Origin: Pararhizobium capsulatum DSM 1112
GTDB taxonomy: Bacteria > Pseudomonadota > Alphaproteobacteria > Rhizobiales > Rhizobiaceae
DNA length: 64,000 nt
Direction: 5' to 3'
Assembly (NCBI RefSeq): GCF_030814475.1
Contig: NZ_JAUSVF010000001.1
Span: 2,734,001-2,798,000, forward strand
The notes below the pieces were generated by a model that saw only the letters and a list, made by a program, of their open reading frames with translations, was not told where the DNA came from and made no database searches. Made by a program: the position numbers and the translations under genes. Positions 35,210 to 45,523 of this stretch are shown here, one piece after another. Every line of letters begins with the position of its first letter. The first letter of the stretch is position 1.

Positions 35210-35755
35210 TTACTGCGCGGGTTGCTCGGTCGGGGGCGTTGCCGGGCTCTTCGGCACCAGGGTCGCGTCCAGTTCCTTCGAGGTCGCGGCGTTCAGGTCA
35301 CGGGAGATGCCCGCAGCCCAGATATCGGCTGCCTTCAGCATTTCGCGCGATGCGATCGGACCATTGTTCAGGAGCTTCTTGCCGGCTTCCGAACTGTAGA
35401 AGGCGGCGATGGCGTTCAGTTCATCGATCGTGAAGGTCTTGGCATAGATCGCGGCAGCTTCGTGCTCGAGATCGGCGCGGCGGGCGGCCAGTTCCAGTGC
35501 CTTGTCATCGACGGTCTTGTTGATCAGATCTTCGTAGTTCGGCGAGGCCTGGATTAGCGACGTCTTCACGCGTGCTGCAAGGTTCGGCAGGATGTTGTCG
35601 AAATTGTTGGTAGCGCCAATCGCTGAAATCGCAGCGCGGGCAGCCTTGATCTGCTCGGCGCTGACATCCTGCGCTTTCAGGACAGGCACCATGACGGCAG
35701 AAAAAATGACGGCGGTGGCAGCCAGTGTACGGCCAAGGCCTGCGAAATTGATCAT
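35210..35755 (-). CDS. DUF2059 domain-containing secreted protein
   Basis: A 181-aa protein with signal peptide TLAATAVIFSAVMVPVLKAQ, then a helical DUF2059 domain ending in FTIDELNAIAAFYSSEAGKKLLNNGPIASREM, the family's hallmark. I start at the ATG at 35755 with AGGAGCG about 8 nt upstream; 50 further codons remain open but have no ribosome-binding site and would destroy the signal peptide. Periplasmic, function unknown. It follows rpiA by 177 bp on the same strand. Confidence 0.9.
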   Translation of the reverse strand: MINFAGLGRTLAATAVIFSAVMVPVLKAQDVSAEQIKAARAAISAIGATNNFDNILPNLAARVKTSLIQASPNYEDLINKTVDDKALELAARRADLEHEAAAIYAKTFTIDELNAIAAFYSSEAGKKLLNNGPIASREMLKAADIWAAGISRDLNAATSKELDATLVPKSPATPPTEQPAQ

Positions 35756-35932
35756 GTCTGTAACGCTCCTGTCAGTTAAGACGATGGCCGCATGCCTTGC
35801 GCATCCGCGGCCTCCGAAATTTCGTTTCCTGGCCTCGCATCCCGCCGAATTCATCGATCGAGCCGCAACGCCTTGATTCCAGTCTTCGACCCCGCAAGGG
35901 TCCATGCAATTTCATCCGTCGAAAGCTCTGGC

Positions 35933-36625
35933 TTAAGCCCCCAGCTTTCGCGCTCCATCCGGCCCGGCGATGATGGCAAGCGACGCGATGCCGATGAACA
36001 ACCCGTGTTCGACTACACCTGCGATCGCGTTCAAATCACGCGCCAGCGCATCTGCATCAGGAATACGGCCAAAAGATGCGTCGAGAATAAGATGGCCGCC
36101 GTCCGTCCTGAACGGGCCGTCGCCAGAGGCGCGCACGGAAATATCGCCGGTCAATCCATGGCGTGCCGCAAGCTTGTCCACGGCGATCCGCGTCGCCACC
36201 AGCCCGAAGGAATTGACCTCTATCGGCAGCTTGAACGCCCCGAGCATATCGACGACCTTGGTCTCGTCGGCAATCACGATCATGCGAGACGAAGCCGTGG
36301 CGACGATCTTTTCACGCAGCAGCGCTCCGCCGCCGCCCTTGATCAGCCGAAGCTGCGGATCAACCTCATCGGCGCCGTCGATGGTCAGATCGAGTTCCGG
36401 CAGTTCGTCCAGCGACTTCAAGGGAACACCGAGTTCGACACAAAGACGCGCCGTGCGCTCGGATGTCGGAACGCCCTGGATGCGAAATCCGCCCGCAACC
36501 TTTTCAGCCAGAAGCCTGACAAACTCCTCGGCCGTCGAGCCCGTGCCGATACCGAGACGCATGCCGTCTTCGACATATTCGAGTGCTGCCTCGGCAGCCT
36601 TGATCTTCATTTGGCGGGCGTCCAT
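35933..36625 (-). CDS. rpiA: Ribose-5-phosphate isomerase A
   Basis: A 230-aa RpiA. Signatures are [43 protein letters not shown] (with the catalytic acid-base Asp/Glu/Lys cluster) and the C-terminal [10 protein letters not shown]. It interconverts ribose-5-phosphate and ribulose-5-phosphate. The start is the ATG at 36625 ([12 protein letters not shown]), 12 codons inside the open frame, with GGGAGC upstream. It diverges from gph across 200 bp. Confidence 0.95.
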   Translation of the reverse strand: MDARQMKIKAAEAALEYVEDGMRLGIGTGSTAEEFVRLLAEKVAGGFRIQGVPTSERTARLCVELGVPLKSLDELPELDLTIDGADEVDPQLRLIKGGGGALLREKIVATASSRMIVIADETKVVDMLGAFKLPIEVNSFGLVATRIAVDKLAARHGLTGDISVRASGDGPFRTDGGHLILDASFGRIPDADALARDLNAIAGVVEHGLFIGIASLAIIAGPDGARKLGA

Positions 36626-36851
36626 GCGCCGCGTGCTCCCTGCTAGCAAGAGGAGCGCCACGATCCAGGATCGCGCGCCCCTTTAAAGTCCGATCAGACG
36701 TTTACACGGGGCCAGCGGCAAACAAAAGCCCAAAAGAGCCCGCAGATCAAATCCTGGTCATTAGCCGTCTCGTGAAGTCGCGATTGATTTTCTTCATCGC
36801 ATCCCCTACCCCAATTGCATATATCCTGTGCCCGTTCCGAAAGGTCATTTC

Positions 36852-37529
36852 TTGTCCGCGTCCGTAGTTGTCTTCGATCTTGACGGAACTCTTGTCGATA
36901 CCGCCCCCGATCTCGTTGCCAGTCTCAACCATGCCGTCACCCAGGCCGGTCTTCAACCTGTCACCTACCAGGATTTGACGCATCTCGTCGGCCATGGCGC
37001 ACGCGCCATGATCGAACGCACCTTTGCCTTGCGCGGTGCGACCTTGAGCCCGGCCGATCTGGACTGGCAGATGAAGGAATTCATCGATTTCTACCAGGGT
37101 TCGATGCCCGGCGAATCCATGCCTTATCCCGGTCTTCTGGATGCCATGGATCGCCTGTCAGGTGCCGGCTATACGCTCGCCGTTTGCACCAACAAGCTGG
37201 AAGGTCTGGCAAAAAGCCTGCTCGACAGCCTGTCGCTCAGTGCGCGCTTTGCGGCCATCACAGGTGGCGATACCTTTCACGTGCGCAAGCCGGATGCCGA
37301 ACACCTGCTGTCAACCATCCGTCTTGCTGGCGGCACGCCGGAAAAAGCGGTGATGATCGGCGACAGCCTCAATGACATCCTCGTCGCGCGCAACGCAGCT
37401 GTTCGATCCATCGGCGTGCCCTTCGGCTATTCGGACGTTTCGATCGAAAGCCTCAGCCCCGATCTGATCATCGCCCATTTCGATGAGCTGACGCCGCAAC
37501 TGGTTGAAGACCTGATTTCCCGGCAATGA
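36852..37529 (+). CDS. gph: Phosphoglycolate phosphatase (HAD family)
   Basis: A 225-aa HAD phosphatase: motif I VVVFDLDGTLVDTAPDL with the nucleophile Asp, motif II VCTNK, motif III lysine in HVRKPDAEH, motif IV MIGDSLNDILVA. It removes phosphate from 2-phosphoglycolate. No ATG fits. I prefer the TTG at 36852, giving MSASVVVFDLDG, because AAAGG lies about 8 nt upstream and the length before motif I matches other members; the other option is GTG at 36828, eight residues earlier, without a good site. The stop codon lies inside the terminator stem. Confidence 0.92.
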   Translation: MSASVVVFDLDGTLVDTAPDLVASLNHAVTQAGLQPVTYQDLTHLVGHGARAMIERTFALRGATLSPADLDWQMKEFIDFYQGSMPGESMPYPGLLDAMDRLSGAGYTLAVCTNKLEGLAKSLLDSLSLSARFAAITGGDTFHVRKPDAEHLLSTIRLAGGTPEKAVMIGDSLNDILVARNAAVRSIGVPFGYSDVSIESLSPDLIIAHFDELTPQLVEDLISRQ

Positions 37530-37558
37530 AAAAGGCGGCTCGAAGCCGCCTTTTTCAT
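37526..37558. terminator. Bidirectional terminator between gph and the L,D-transpeptidase gene
   Basis: ATGAAAAAGGCGGCT and AGCCGCCTTTTTCAT form a perfect 15-bp stem with a CGA triloop. The A-run and T-run on the arms let it end transcription from both convergent genes. The gph stop codon TGA (37527-37529) is within the left arm. Confidence 0.93.
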
Positions 37559-37581
37559 ATGTCTGACCGGATCTTGCGCTA

Positions 37582-39447
37582 TCAGCCCTGTGTCTGTCTC
37601 GCCGTACGCGTCGCCTCGAAGGCGCGGCCCATATACATGTCCCGCTCGTAGACGTCGTCGAAATACTGGACCTTGCCGTCCTTGTCGGGCCAGGCCGTGA
37701 AATAAGCGACATAGACCGGAATGCGCTGCGGCACCTGAACGCCCTTGTTCTTTCCGCCGGCGATCTGCTTTGCAATGTCATCGACCGTCGTGCCGAGTAC
37801 GGCTGCAGCCATGCGACGCGGATCCGCCAGACGCACGCAACCGTGGCTCAGCGCACGCTGGTCACGGGCAAAGAAGCTCTTCGACGGCGTGTCGTGCATG
37901 TAGATGGCATGACTGTTCGGGAACAGGATCTTCAGCTCACCAAGCGCATTGTCGCTGCTCGGTGGCTGGCGCACGGCAACCGAATTTGTCGAACCGTACC
38001 AGTTGACGTCATAGGACGACACCGGCCGGCCGCCGACCTCCACCTGATAGCCAAGCCGATCGAGGTAACCCGGATCGGAGCGAAGCTTCGGCAGCATCTC
38101 GTTGATGATGATCGACTGCGGCACGCCCCAGTAGGGATTGAACTCCACGGTCTGGATTTCGTCCTCGAAGAAATAGGTCTGGTTCGACTTCGAGCCGACC
38201 ACGACGCGCATCGAGAACTGTTCCTTGTTCTGGTCGTGATAGGAGACCGTGAACGCCGGCTGGTTGATGAAGACGTAGCGGCTGCCGAGATCGGCGGGCA
38301 GCCAGCGGGCCTGCTCCATGGCGATCACGACCTTGTTGATCCGGTCGGCGGTCGTGTCGCCCCCGGTCAGAAGCCGGATCGAAGCCTTGCCGACGATACC
38401 GTCCGGCTTCAGGTTGTTTTCCTTCTGGAAACCTTCGACGAGCGCAACCAGTTCAGGCGTATATTCGGGTGCGCCCTGATAGGTCGCCAGAACGGCCGCG
38501 TGTTCGGCCTTCAGGGCATCCGACCCCTTCTGGCGGATACCTTCGATGATGTTGGCGAGTTCCGGATCGGTGTTACCGGGTTTCAGGAGCGTGCCCGGCG
38601 CGATCTCGACGCGCGGAACGTTGTCGTTCTTCGCATTGAGGACAGCAAGCTCCTTCTGCAGCGCCTGAAACTCCGGACCGGACGGCGTCAGCGATTTCAG
38701 GAAAGCGCCGACATCGTGGCTGGCCGCCAGCACGTTGAGCTTGCCTGCAAGATTGACCGTCTTGCGCTTGAAATCGTGGTAGCCGGAAATCTTGTTCGGA
38801 TCGACACGACCGCGCACCGTGTCGAGCATGTAGGTGAGCGTTGCGGATGTCAGCTTGATCTCGAAATCGACAAGCGCCTTCTCGCGCGCGTTCACGTCAG
38901 CCGCGTCGAAGGTCTCCGAAGGAAGCTCGACTGCATAGTCGTGAGGATTAAGTCCAACGGAGCCGGCATCCGCCAGCACGGCGATGGCCGCCTTGGCCGC
39001 GTCGTTTGCGCCCTTGTCCTTGATCCAGATAAAGTTGTCGTGGTTGGCATAATAAGCCTCGACCACCTTTGCCACGTCGCCCGGCGCATAGGCCGTCACG
39101 TCCGGCAGGAACTGGCGGGCCTGCGAAAGCGGCGCCATCGCCGAAGAGGCGACGTTCACCACAGAGCCGGTGACGACGGGATCCGTAAGCTTGGCCGTAT
39201 CGATTCGGCGCAGAGGCTCGGCCTTGTAGGTGTAATAGCGCGGCGAGGTAACCTTCGGAGCAGGGCTCGATGCCTGCTTCTCGGAAGGCTGCTGCACGCC
39301 CCGCGGCGGCTGCACCTCTTCAACCACGGGCCTCTTCTTGCGGAACCAATCCATCAGGGTCAGCGCGTTGGCGTGAGGCACTCCGAGGGAGGTAAAGGCA
39401 CATCCGGTCAAAAGAGTTACGATCGCTGCGGTTTTCATTAATTTCAT
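37582..39447 (-). CDS. YcbB-type L,D-transpeptidase
   Basis: A 621-aa exported peptidoglycan enzyme. Signal region MKTAAIVTLLTGCAFTSLG has a lipobox-like LTGC, so it may be a lipoprotein. A Pro-rich linker follows, then a helical scaffold domain, a peptidoglycan-binding segment (YTPELVALVEGFQKENNLKPDGIVGKASIRLL) and the YkuD catalytic domain with HDTPSKSFFARDQRALSHGCVRL, in which the Cys is the nucleophile. It makes 3-3 cross-links between meso-diaminopimelate residues. I start at the ATG at 39447 with AGAGGCG upstream; the frame is open 54 codons more. Monocistronic, ending at a strong terminator. Confidence 0.92.
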   Translation of the reverse strand: MKLMKTAAIVTLLTGCAFTSLGVPHANALTLMDWFRKKRPVVEEVQPPRGVQQPSEKQASSPAPKVTSPRYYTYKAEPLRRIDTAKLTDPVVTGSVVNVASSAMAPLSQARQFLPDVTAYAPGDVAKVVEAYYANHDNFIWIKDKGANDAAKAAIAVLADAGSVGLNPHDYAVELPSETFDAADVNAREKALVDFEIKLTSATLTYMLDTVRGRVDPNKISGYHDFKRKTVNLAGKLNVLAASHDVGAFLKSLTPSGPEFQALQKELAVLNAKNDNVPRVEIAPGTLLKPGNTDPELANIIEGIRQKGSDALKAEHAAVLATYQGAPEYTPELVALVEGFQKENNLKPDGIVGKASIRLLTGGDTTADRINKVVIAMEQARWLPADLGSRYVFINQPAFTVSYHDQNKEQFSMRVVVGSKSNQTYFFEDEIQTVEFNPYWGVPQSIIINEMLPKLRSDPGYLDRLGYQVEVGGRPVSSYDVNWYGSTNSVAVRQPPSSDNALGELKILFPNSHAIYMHDTPSKSFFARDQRALSHGCVRLADPRRMAAAVLGTTVDDIAKQIAGGKNKGVQVPQRIPVYVAYFTAWPDKDGKVQYFDDVYERDMYMGRAFEATRTARQTQG

Positions 39448-39952
39448 AGATATAAACGCCTCTGTATCGCTTTGCCGCTTGGGTCGGCTCAGGCACGAAT
39501 GCCGCGCGGCGATCGTGCTTATCTGCTTATAAGAAAGGATGGTGAATGAAAAGGAAACGCCGCCTCCATTCCCCCTGCAGAAAGCCTCACTTTTGCGTGA
39601 AATTTTCAAGCATGATGTAGACGAACAAGCACGGCCAAAAATTTGAATTGGCGAGATAATTTTCCTGCAACCACCTCGATTTCCCGTGCCGGTCCGGTTT
39701 GCGCATCTGCCGAGCCGACAAAATCAGTGACCCGATGTGACGCAAACGCCACGGAGAAAGCAGCCGGCGGCCGGGGCGAGGCCGGTGATTCCCCGCGAGC
39801 AGGAATTTAAACGATTGTAGGATTGCGGCAGCCGTCGGAACCTCTTTACAACCCCTATCACCTGGGCCAGAGAGATGCCCATCACCAAGGCCAGCGCGGC
39901 CGCCGGCTGATCAGCTATTCTGCCCGGCCGCATGAGGAAAGCAGGGATAACG
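39448..39952. other. Divergent intergenic region between the L,D-transpeptidase and fumC
   Basis: 505 bp, the longest non-coding gap here. It must hold both promoters. An 81-codon minus-strand frame (39724-39969) overlaps the fumC start and shows no ribosome-binding site or fold; I do not call it. The AT-rich part near 39600-39665 is the best place for promoter elements, but no clear hexamers or dyads stand out. Confidence 0.5.
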
Positions 39953-41344
39953 ATGACATCGACGCGCACCGAAACAGATACCTTCGGCCCGATTGAAGTA
40001 GCAAGCGACCGCTATTGGGGTGCCCAGGCGCAACGCTCGCTCGGCAACTTCAAGATCGGCTGGGAAAAGCAGCCGCTGGCCATCGTGCGTGCGCTCGGTA
40101 TCGTCAAGCAGGCCGCCGCCCGCGCCAATGTCGCGCTCGGCCGCCTTGACCCGAAGATCGGCGACAGCATTGTTTCGGCGGCACAGGAAGTCATCGACGG
40201 CAAGCTCAACGACCATTTCCCGCTCGTCGTCTGGCAGACCGGTTCCGGCACCCAGTCGAACATGAACGCCAATGAAGTGATCTCCAACCGCGCGATCGAA
40301 CTCATGGGCGGCGTCATGGGCTCCAAGAAGCCGGTGCATCCGAATGATCATGTCAATATGAGCCAGTCGTCGAACGACACCTATCCGACGGCCATGCACA
40401 TCGCCTGCGCCGAACGGGTTGTCCACGACCTCCTGCCGGCATTGAAGCACCTGCACGCAGCGCTCGAAGCCAAGGTCAAGGCCTTCGATCACATCATCAA
40501 GATCGGCCGCACGCACACGCAGGACGCGACGCCGCTGACGCTTGGCCAGGAATTTTCCGGCTATGCCGCGCAGGTCGCCTCCTCCATCAAGCGCATCGAG
40601 ATGACCCTGCCGGGCCTTTGCGAACTCGCCCAGGGCGGCACGGCGGTCGGCACGGGCCTCAACGCCCCGATCGGCTTTGCCGAGAAGGTCGCCGACGAGA
40701 TCGCCGCGATCACCGGCATCGCGTTCAAGACCGCCCCGAACAAGTTCGAAGCGCTGGCCGCTCACGATTCCATGGTCTTTTCGCACGGCGCGATCAATTC
40801 TGCCGCCGCCGCCCTCTTCAAGATCGCAAACGACATCCGTTTCCTCGGCTCCGGCCCGCGCTCGGGCCTCGGCGAACTGTCGCTGCCGGAAAACGAGCCG
40901 GGCTCGTCGATCATGCCGGGCAAGGTCAACCCGACGCAGTGCGAAGCGCTGACCCAGGTCTGCGTCCAGGTCTTCGGCAACAATGCATCGCTCACCTTCG
41001 CCGGCAGCCAGGGCCATTTCGAGCTCAACGTCTATAACCCGCTGATGGCCTATAACTTCCTGCAGTCCGTCCAGCTCCTGGCGGATGCGAGCGTCTCCTT
41101 CACCGACAATTGCGTCGTCGGCATCGAGGCCCGTGAAGACAACATCAAGGCAGCGCTCGATCGTTCGCTGATGCTGGTCACAGCACTTGCGCCGAAGATC
41201 GGTTACGACAACGCCGCCAAGATCGCCAAGACGGCCCACAAGAACGGCACGACCTTGCGTGAAGAAGCAGTCGGCGGCGGTTACGTCACCGACGCGGAAT
41301 TCGACGAAGTCGTCCGTCCGGAAACAATGATCAGCCCCGCTTGA
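39953..41344 (+). CDS. fumC: Class II fumarate hydratase
   Basis: A 463-aa Fum[49 protein letters not shown] and the signature [17 protein letters not shown]. It hydrates fumarate to malate without an iron-sulfur cluster. I start at the ATG at 39953 ([16 protein letters not shown]) with AGGGAT upstream rather than seven codons earlier. A terminator follows at 41379, so it is a single-gene unit. Confidence 0.97.
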   Translation: MTSTRTETDTFGPIEVASDRYWGAQAQRSLGNFKIGWEKQPLAIVRALGIVKQAAARANVALGRLDPKIGDSIVSAAQEVIDGKLNDHFPLVVWQTGSGTQSNMNANEVISNRAIELMGGVMGSKKPVHPNDHVNMSQSSNDTYPTAMHIACAERVVHDLLPALKHLHAALEAKVKAFDHIIKIGRTHTQDATPLTLGQEFSGYAAQVASSIKRIEMTLPGLCELAQGGTAVGTGLNAPIGFAEKVADEIAAITGIAFKTAPNKFEALAAHDSMVFSHGAINSAAAALFKIANDIRFLGSGPRSGLGELSLPENEPGSSIMPGKVNPTQCEALTQVCVQVFGNNASLTFAGSQGHFELNVYNPLMAYNFLQSVQLLADASVSFTDNCVVGIEAREDNIKAALDRSLMLVTALAPKIGYDNAAKIAKTAHKNGTTLREEAVGGGYVTDAEFDEVVRPETMISPA

Positions 41345-41378
41345 TCATCGGGCGGTGCGAAATCTATTGACGGCCACC

Positions 41379-41401
41379 GGGGCGCGAAAGCGCCCCTTTT
41401 C
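41379..41401 (+). terminator. Terminator of fumC
   Basis: GGGGCGC and GCGCCCC pair around a GAAA tetraloop, followed by TTTTCTTT. It lies 35 bp beyond the fumC stop. Confidence 0.9.
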
Positions 41402-41516
41402 TTTATGAGAAACATCTAAAACTTTAGCGACCCAGGTGCGTAAACGTTAAGGCTTCTAAAATCTTTTATCCCTAGAAATAACGACGGAGAACAACAAGCA
41501 CTGAAGGAGTTGCCCG

Positions 41517-42581
41517 ATGCAATCGGCAACCGCGGGCAAAATCCAGATGCCAGATATCGCAGCGCAGGTCACCTATGCGATGCGCATCATGGGCGTCTCA
41601 CCCATTCCACGCAATTACGAGCTCTATTATGAAGCCTATATCGGCTCCAATCCAAAGCTCACCAAGGAGCTTGCTGCACTCGGCAGCCGTGCTACCCAGG
41701 AAGAACTGGACGAGATCGGTGGCCGCTATTTCAGCCACCTGCATCCTGCCGGCATCGACCGCGTGCACAATCAGATGGCACGGGACCTGACAGACCTTCT
41801 CTCCCTGCTCAAGGAAGAGCAGTTTGCGCTCGAAAACTACAACCGCGTGCTCGACGAGACCTATCGCAATATTTCGAACAAGAGCAACACCAGCGCAGAC
41901 CTGCTGCGCCAGGCGGTCGGCATCCTGTCGGAAGCGACCGTCGATACCATGAGCCAGGGCAAGGAGCGCGCTGAAAACGTCTCCATGAAATCCTTCGAGA
42001 TGGAAGTCATCCGTCAGGAGCTGGACGAGTACAAGCGCATCGCAAACACCGATTCGCTGACGCGCCTTGCCAACCGTCGTGCCTTCGATGAGCGCCTCGC
42101 GGCGATCTACAATTCCGAGGCACACGGCTTCACCGGCCTCCTCATCGCCGATATCGATCATTTCAAGAAGATCAACGACAGCTTCGGCCATCCGGTCGGC
42201 GACAAGATCCTCGCAACCGTCGGCACGGTCATCCGCGCCAATCTGCGTCGTGACGCCTTCGTTGCCCGCACGGGTGGCGAGGAGTTCGCGATCATCCTGC
42301 CCGACAGCAGCCCCGAAGAGAGCCTGCAGGTCGCAGAACGCATCCGTACGTCGCTCTCGACAACGCCCTTCAAGAACTCGAAGTCTGGCGCCAATTACGG
42401 CCCGATCACGCTGTCGATCGGCGTTTGCCAGGCGTCTGCTGCCGAAGATCCGGTCGATCTCTACAACAAGGCCGATGTCGCCCTCTATTGCGCCAAGAAT
42501 GCCGGCCGCAATCGCAGCGTCATGTTCGAGGACGGTATGAAGAAGGATGCCGGCAAGAGCTGGCTGATCTACCGCAAATAA
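41517..42581 (+). CDS. Cytosolic diguanylate cyclase (GGEEF)
   Basis: A 354-aa soluble protein. The N-terminal half is helical (IPRNYELYYEAYIGSNPKLTKELAAL; LLRQAVGILSEATV) without a recognisable sensor fold. The C-terminal GGDEF domain has NTDSLTRLANRRAFD, DIDHFKKINDSFGHPVGDK and ARTGGEEFAIILP. The expected RxxD inhibitory site five residues before GGEEF is not there. It should make cyclic di-GMP. GAAGGAG is well placed before the ATG. The N-terminal architecture is common in Rhizobiaceae. Confidence 0.93.
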   Translation: MQSATAGKIQMPDIAAQVTYAMRIMGVSPIPRNYELYYEAYIGSNPKLTKELAALGSRATQEELDEIGGRYFSHLHPAGIDRVHNQMARDLTDLLSLLKEEQFALENYNRVLDETYRNISNKSNTSADLLRQAVGILSEATVDTMSQGKERAENVSMKSFEMEVIRQELDEYKRIANTDSLTRLANRRAFDERLAAIYNSEAHGFTGLLIADIDHFKKINDSFGHPVGDKILATVGTVIRANLRRDAFVARTGGEEFAIILPDSSPEESLQVAERIRTSLSTTPFKNSKSGANYGPITLSIGVCQASAAEDPVDLYNKADVALYCAKNAGRNRSVMFEDGMKKDAGKSWLIYRK

Positions 42582-42670
42582 ACCGCAGCACGAAGTCTGC
42601 AGTTTCAACGATCAAAAACGGGGCTGCTCCTTCTGGGATCAGGCCCGTTGCCTTTTCAGGCCCGGACCGG

Positions 42671-43279
42671 CTACCACATCGTCTTTGCAGCGCGCTCCGG
42701 CCATTCGCGATCATAGGTATCGCTGTCGAAATCTGCCTTGGCAGCCTTCAGCAGGTCGCCGGGTGTCGGCAGCACTTTGGGGTCAGTGAACCGCTCCGGA
42801 TTCCACAGCTGCGAGCGGATCAATGCACGAGCGCACTGGAAGTAGACCTCCCCGATCGTCACGATTATCACGCTGCGGGGGTTCTTGCCGTCGACGTGAA
42901 AAGCCTGAAGCAAGGCTGGATCGACGCTGATAACGGCCGTCCCGTTGATCCGCATCGTCGTGTTGGAGCCGGGAACGAGAAACAGCAGCGCAACGCGCGG
43001 ATCGCGAACGATATTGGCAAGCGAATCGACCCGGTTGTTGCCGCGCCAGTCAGGCAGCAGCACCGTACGGTCATCGGCGATGCGAACAACCCGCTCGTCG
43101 TCGCCACGGGGTGAGCAGTCCAACCCTTCGGGCCCAACGGTAGCCAGGGCAGCAAAGGGCGAAGCTTCGATCATCTTTGCGTATTCGCGCGTCAGCGTCT
43201 TGGTCACCTTCACGAGGGATGCTTCGCTGGTGCCGCCATAAAGCGCATTCAGCTCCTCGACGCTGCGAATGATGGTCAC
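42671..43279 (-). CDS. Pyridoxamine-5'-phosphate-oxidase-fold protein (MSMEG_1061 type)
   Basis: A 202-aa flavin-binding split-barrel protein: SPFAALATVGPEGLDCSPRGD, DRTVLLPDWRGNNRVDSLANIVRDPRVALLFLVPG and RINGTAVIS. These match PPOX-family oxidoreductases that bind FMN or F420. The substrate is unknown. Start GTG at 43279 with GGGAGCTGAAGG directly upstream. It is convergent with the diguanylate cyclase; an imperfect hairpin (42617-42649) between them may terminate both. Confidence 0.88.
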   Translation of the reverse strand: MTIIRSVEELNALYGGTSEASLVKVTKTLTREYAKMIEASPFAALATVGPEGLDCSPRGDDERVVRIADDRTVLLPDWRGNNRVDSLANIVRDPRVALLFLVPGSNTTMRINGTAVISVDPALLQAFHVDGKNPRSVIIVTIGEVYFQCARALIRSQLWNPERFTDPKVLPTPGDLLKAAKADFDSDTYDREWPERAAKTMW

Positions 43280-43376
43280 CCTTCAGCTCCCTGATTATTC
43301 GTCATGTATTCCGTTGTTTGACGGCCCAAGATGACAGGCTGATGACGTCGCATGATCGCCTCAAGGGGTTGTGCGA

Positions 43377-43751
43377 TCAACGGGGTCGCTCGGCTTTGTC
43401 CCGGGTCATGCCCTTTTCCGCAAGCGCTGCCTCATAGACCGCAAAGAGCTCATCGCCCTTTTCGCCAAGTTCGCGCAGATAATTCCATGTGAAGATGCCG
43501 GTGTCGTGCATGTCGTCGAAACCGATCCGGACAGCGTAGTTGCCAGTCGCCGTCATCGTGAGAATGGCAACGTTGCGCTTTCCGGGAACGGTAACACCCT
43601 GCCCCGGCCCATGCCCCTGCACCTCGGCTGAAGGCGACAGGACACGCAACATTTCTGCGGAAAGCTCGAAGGAAGCACCGTCATTGAAGGTCACCGTCAG
43701 CCGGTGCCTGTCCTTGGAAACCCGCAACTCCGTCGGCCATACATCGCTCAT
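43377..43751 (-). CDS. DUF971 domain-containing protein
   Basis: A 124-aa protein of the family related to the N-terminal domain of gamma-butyrobetaine hydroxylase: WPTELRVSKDRHRLTVTFNDG, FELSAEMLRVLSPSAEVQGHG, VAILTMTATGNYAVRIGFDDMHDTGIFTWNYLRELGE. Its function is unsettled, with links to iron-sulfur biology in related proteins. I start at the ATG at 43751 (MSDVWPTEL) with GGAAGGGG upstream, 29 codons inside the open frame. Divergent from moaA. Confidence 0.9.
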   Translation of the reverse strand: MSDVWPTELRVSKDRHRLTVTFNDGASFELSAEMLRVLSPSAEVQGHGPGQGVTVPGKRNVAILTMTATGNYAVRIGFDDMHDTGIFTWNYLRELGEKGDELFAVYEAALAEKGMTRDKAERPR

Positions 43752-44038
43752 CCGGCGCCCCTTCCGCATCCCGCATAGACCGGCTGATTCCGGCCCGGCA
43801 AGACGCCAGTACCCCAATTCTGCGGATTTGGACAGCATGGAGCCTTTAGCTTCATGACGCGTAACACTCTTTCAGGTTTCCTGATATTGTGACTTGTCAG
43901 TCGATCTCCTATGTCGGTTGCTGGCCGTCCGGCTTGCGCCCACACAGGATACTGATTTTATGAAAGTGATGCGATTTCCGATCCGACGCCTTGACGCGGC
44001 CGTTCTGTGAACGACATTGTCGTCCAGGGAGTAAATTG

Positions 44039-45088
44039 GTGAACACGGTAACATTCGACAGGCACGGCGCCGCGCCCCTCAAGGATCTCAGCGCCCCGAT
44101 GATTGATCCCTTCGGGCGGGCGGTTACCTATCTGCGTGTTTCCGTTACCGATCGCTGCGACTTCCGCTGCACCTATTGCATGGCGGAAAACATGAACTTC
44201 CTTCCCAAGAAGGACCTGCTGACGCTTGAGGAACTGGATCGCCTCTGTCGCGCCTTCATCGCCAAGGGCGTGCGCAGGCTGCGCCTGACCGGCGGCGAGC
44301 CTCTGGTGCGCAAGAATGTGATGTTCCTGGTGCGCTCGCTGGGGCAGAAGGTGCATTCCGGCGAACTTGACGAATTGACGTTGACGACAAACGGTTCGCA
44401 GCTGTCGCGTTTTGCCGCCGAACTCGCCGATTGCGGCGTTCGCCGGATCAACGTTTCCCTCGATACACTCGACCCGGACAAATTCCGCCGCATCACCCGC
44501 TGGGGCGAATTGTCGAAGGTACTCGAAGGCATTGATGCTGCTCAGGCCGCCGGCATCCACGTCAAGATCAATGCGGTTGCGCTCAACGGCATCAACGACG
44601 GCGAAATTCCGGACATGCTCCGCTGGGCCCATGGCCGCGCCATGGACCTGACCCTGATCGAGACCATGCCGATGGGCGAAATCGACGAGGACCGCACGGA
44701 CCACTATATGCCGCTCTCGCAGATGCGCGCCCGTCTCGCGGAAGAGTTCACGCTCCGTGACAACGCCTATCGCACCGGCGGCCCCGCCCGCTACCTGACG
44801 GTTGAGGAAACCGGCGGCCGCCTTGGCCTCATCACGCCGATGACCCATAATTTCTGCGAAAGCTGCAACCGCGTACGCCTCACCTGCACCGGCACGCTCT
44901 ACATGTGTCTTGGCCAGAACGACGCCGCCGATCTTCGAACCGCGCTGCGCGCCTCGGAAGACGACGCCTATCTTTCCCGTGTCATCGACGAAGCCATCAC
45001 CCGCAAGCCCAAGGGCCACGACTTCATCATCGACCGCACCCACAACCGCCCCGCCGTCGCCCGCCACATGAGCGTCACCGGCGGCTGA
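44039..45088 (+). CDS. moaA: GTP 3',8-cyclase (molybdenum cofactor step 1)
   Basis: A 349-aa radical-SAM enzyme: first cluster [12 protein letters not shown] site [10 protein letters not shown], second cluster [18 protein letters not shown], and the C-terminal double glycine (VTGG) needed for activity. It turns GTP into 3',8-cyclo-GTP. The start is a GTG at 44039 ([10 protein letters not shown]) with AGGGAG 8 nt upstream. The rest of the moa set is absent; mobA-mobB, which finish the cofactor, lie 4.4 kb downstream. Confidence 0.96.
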   Translation: MNTVTFDRHGAAPLKDLSAPMIDPFGRAVTYLRVSVTDRCDFRCTYCMAENMNFLPKKDLLTLEELDRLCRAFIAKGVRRLRLTGGEPLVRKNVMFLVRSLGQKVHSGELDELTLTTNGSQLSRFAAELADCGVRRINVSLDTLDPDKFRRITRWGELSKVLEGIDAAQAAGIHVKINAVALNGINDGEIPDMLRWAHGRAMDLTLIETMPMGEIDEDRTDHYMPLSQMRARLAEEFTLRDNAYRTGGPARYLTVEETGGRLGLITPMTHNFCESCNRVRLTCTGTLYMCLGQNDAADLRTALRASEDDAYLSRVIDEAITRKPKGHDFIIDRTHNRPAVARHMSVTGG

Positions 45089-45147
45089 CGCTCCGGAACA
45101 AAGTGCAAGGCTGAACGTTCGCATCCATCACCAACGGAGGCGGAACG

Positions 45148-45510
45148 ATGACGGACGCCGTCGAGACATTGGTTCGCAGCAGCTTCGATTGTTACATGAC
45201 GATGGACCGAAGCCGGATGGAAGCCCTTCTCGCTCCCGATTTCACCTTCACCAGCCCCTATGACGACCATATTGATCGCGCGACCTATTTCGAACGATGC
45301 TGGCCGGCGGCTGGCAGCTTCGAATCCCTCGATATCCGCCATCTCGCCATGTTGGGCGACCGCTGCTTCGTGCTTTATGACGGCAAGTCCCACCGCGGAA
45401 AACTCTTTCGCAACACCGAACTTTTCACGATCGCCAATAGACGCATCCGCTCTGTCGAGGTCTTCTTCGGCCTGCCACCGGGCGGCCCGGTCCAGAAGGC
45501 GTCTGACTGA
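45148..45510 (+). CDS. NTF2/SnoaL-like protein, 120 aa
   Basis: A small cone-fold protein: VRSSFDCYMTMDRSRMEALLAPDFTFTSPYDDHIDRATYFERCWP, then beta strands FVLYDGKSHRGKLFRNTELFTI and IRSVEVFFG. This is the NTF2/SnoaL layout with a central pocket; the ligand is unknown. CGGAGGCG precedes the ATG. It follows moaA by 59 bp on the same strand and could be co-transcribed, but has no known molybdenum role. Confidence 0.85.
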   Translation: MTDAVETLVRSSFDCYMTMDRSRMEALLAPDFTFTSPYDDHIDRATYFERCWPAAGSFESLDIRHLAMLGDRCFVLYDGKSHRGKLFRNTELFTIANRRIRSVEVFFGLPPGGPVQKASD

Positions 45511-45523
45511 TCTTTCGGTATGC

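Noticed and set aside
39724..39969. 81-codon minus-strand frame before fumC
   Set aside because: Overlaps the fumC start, lacks a ribosome-binding site, and shows no family resemblance.
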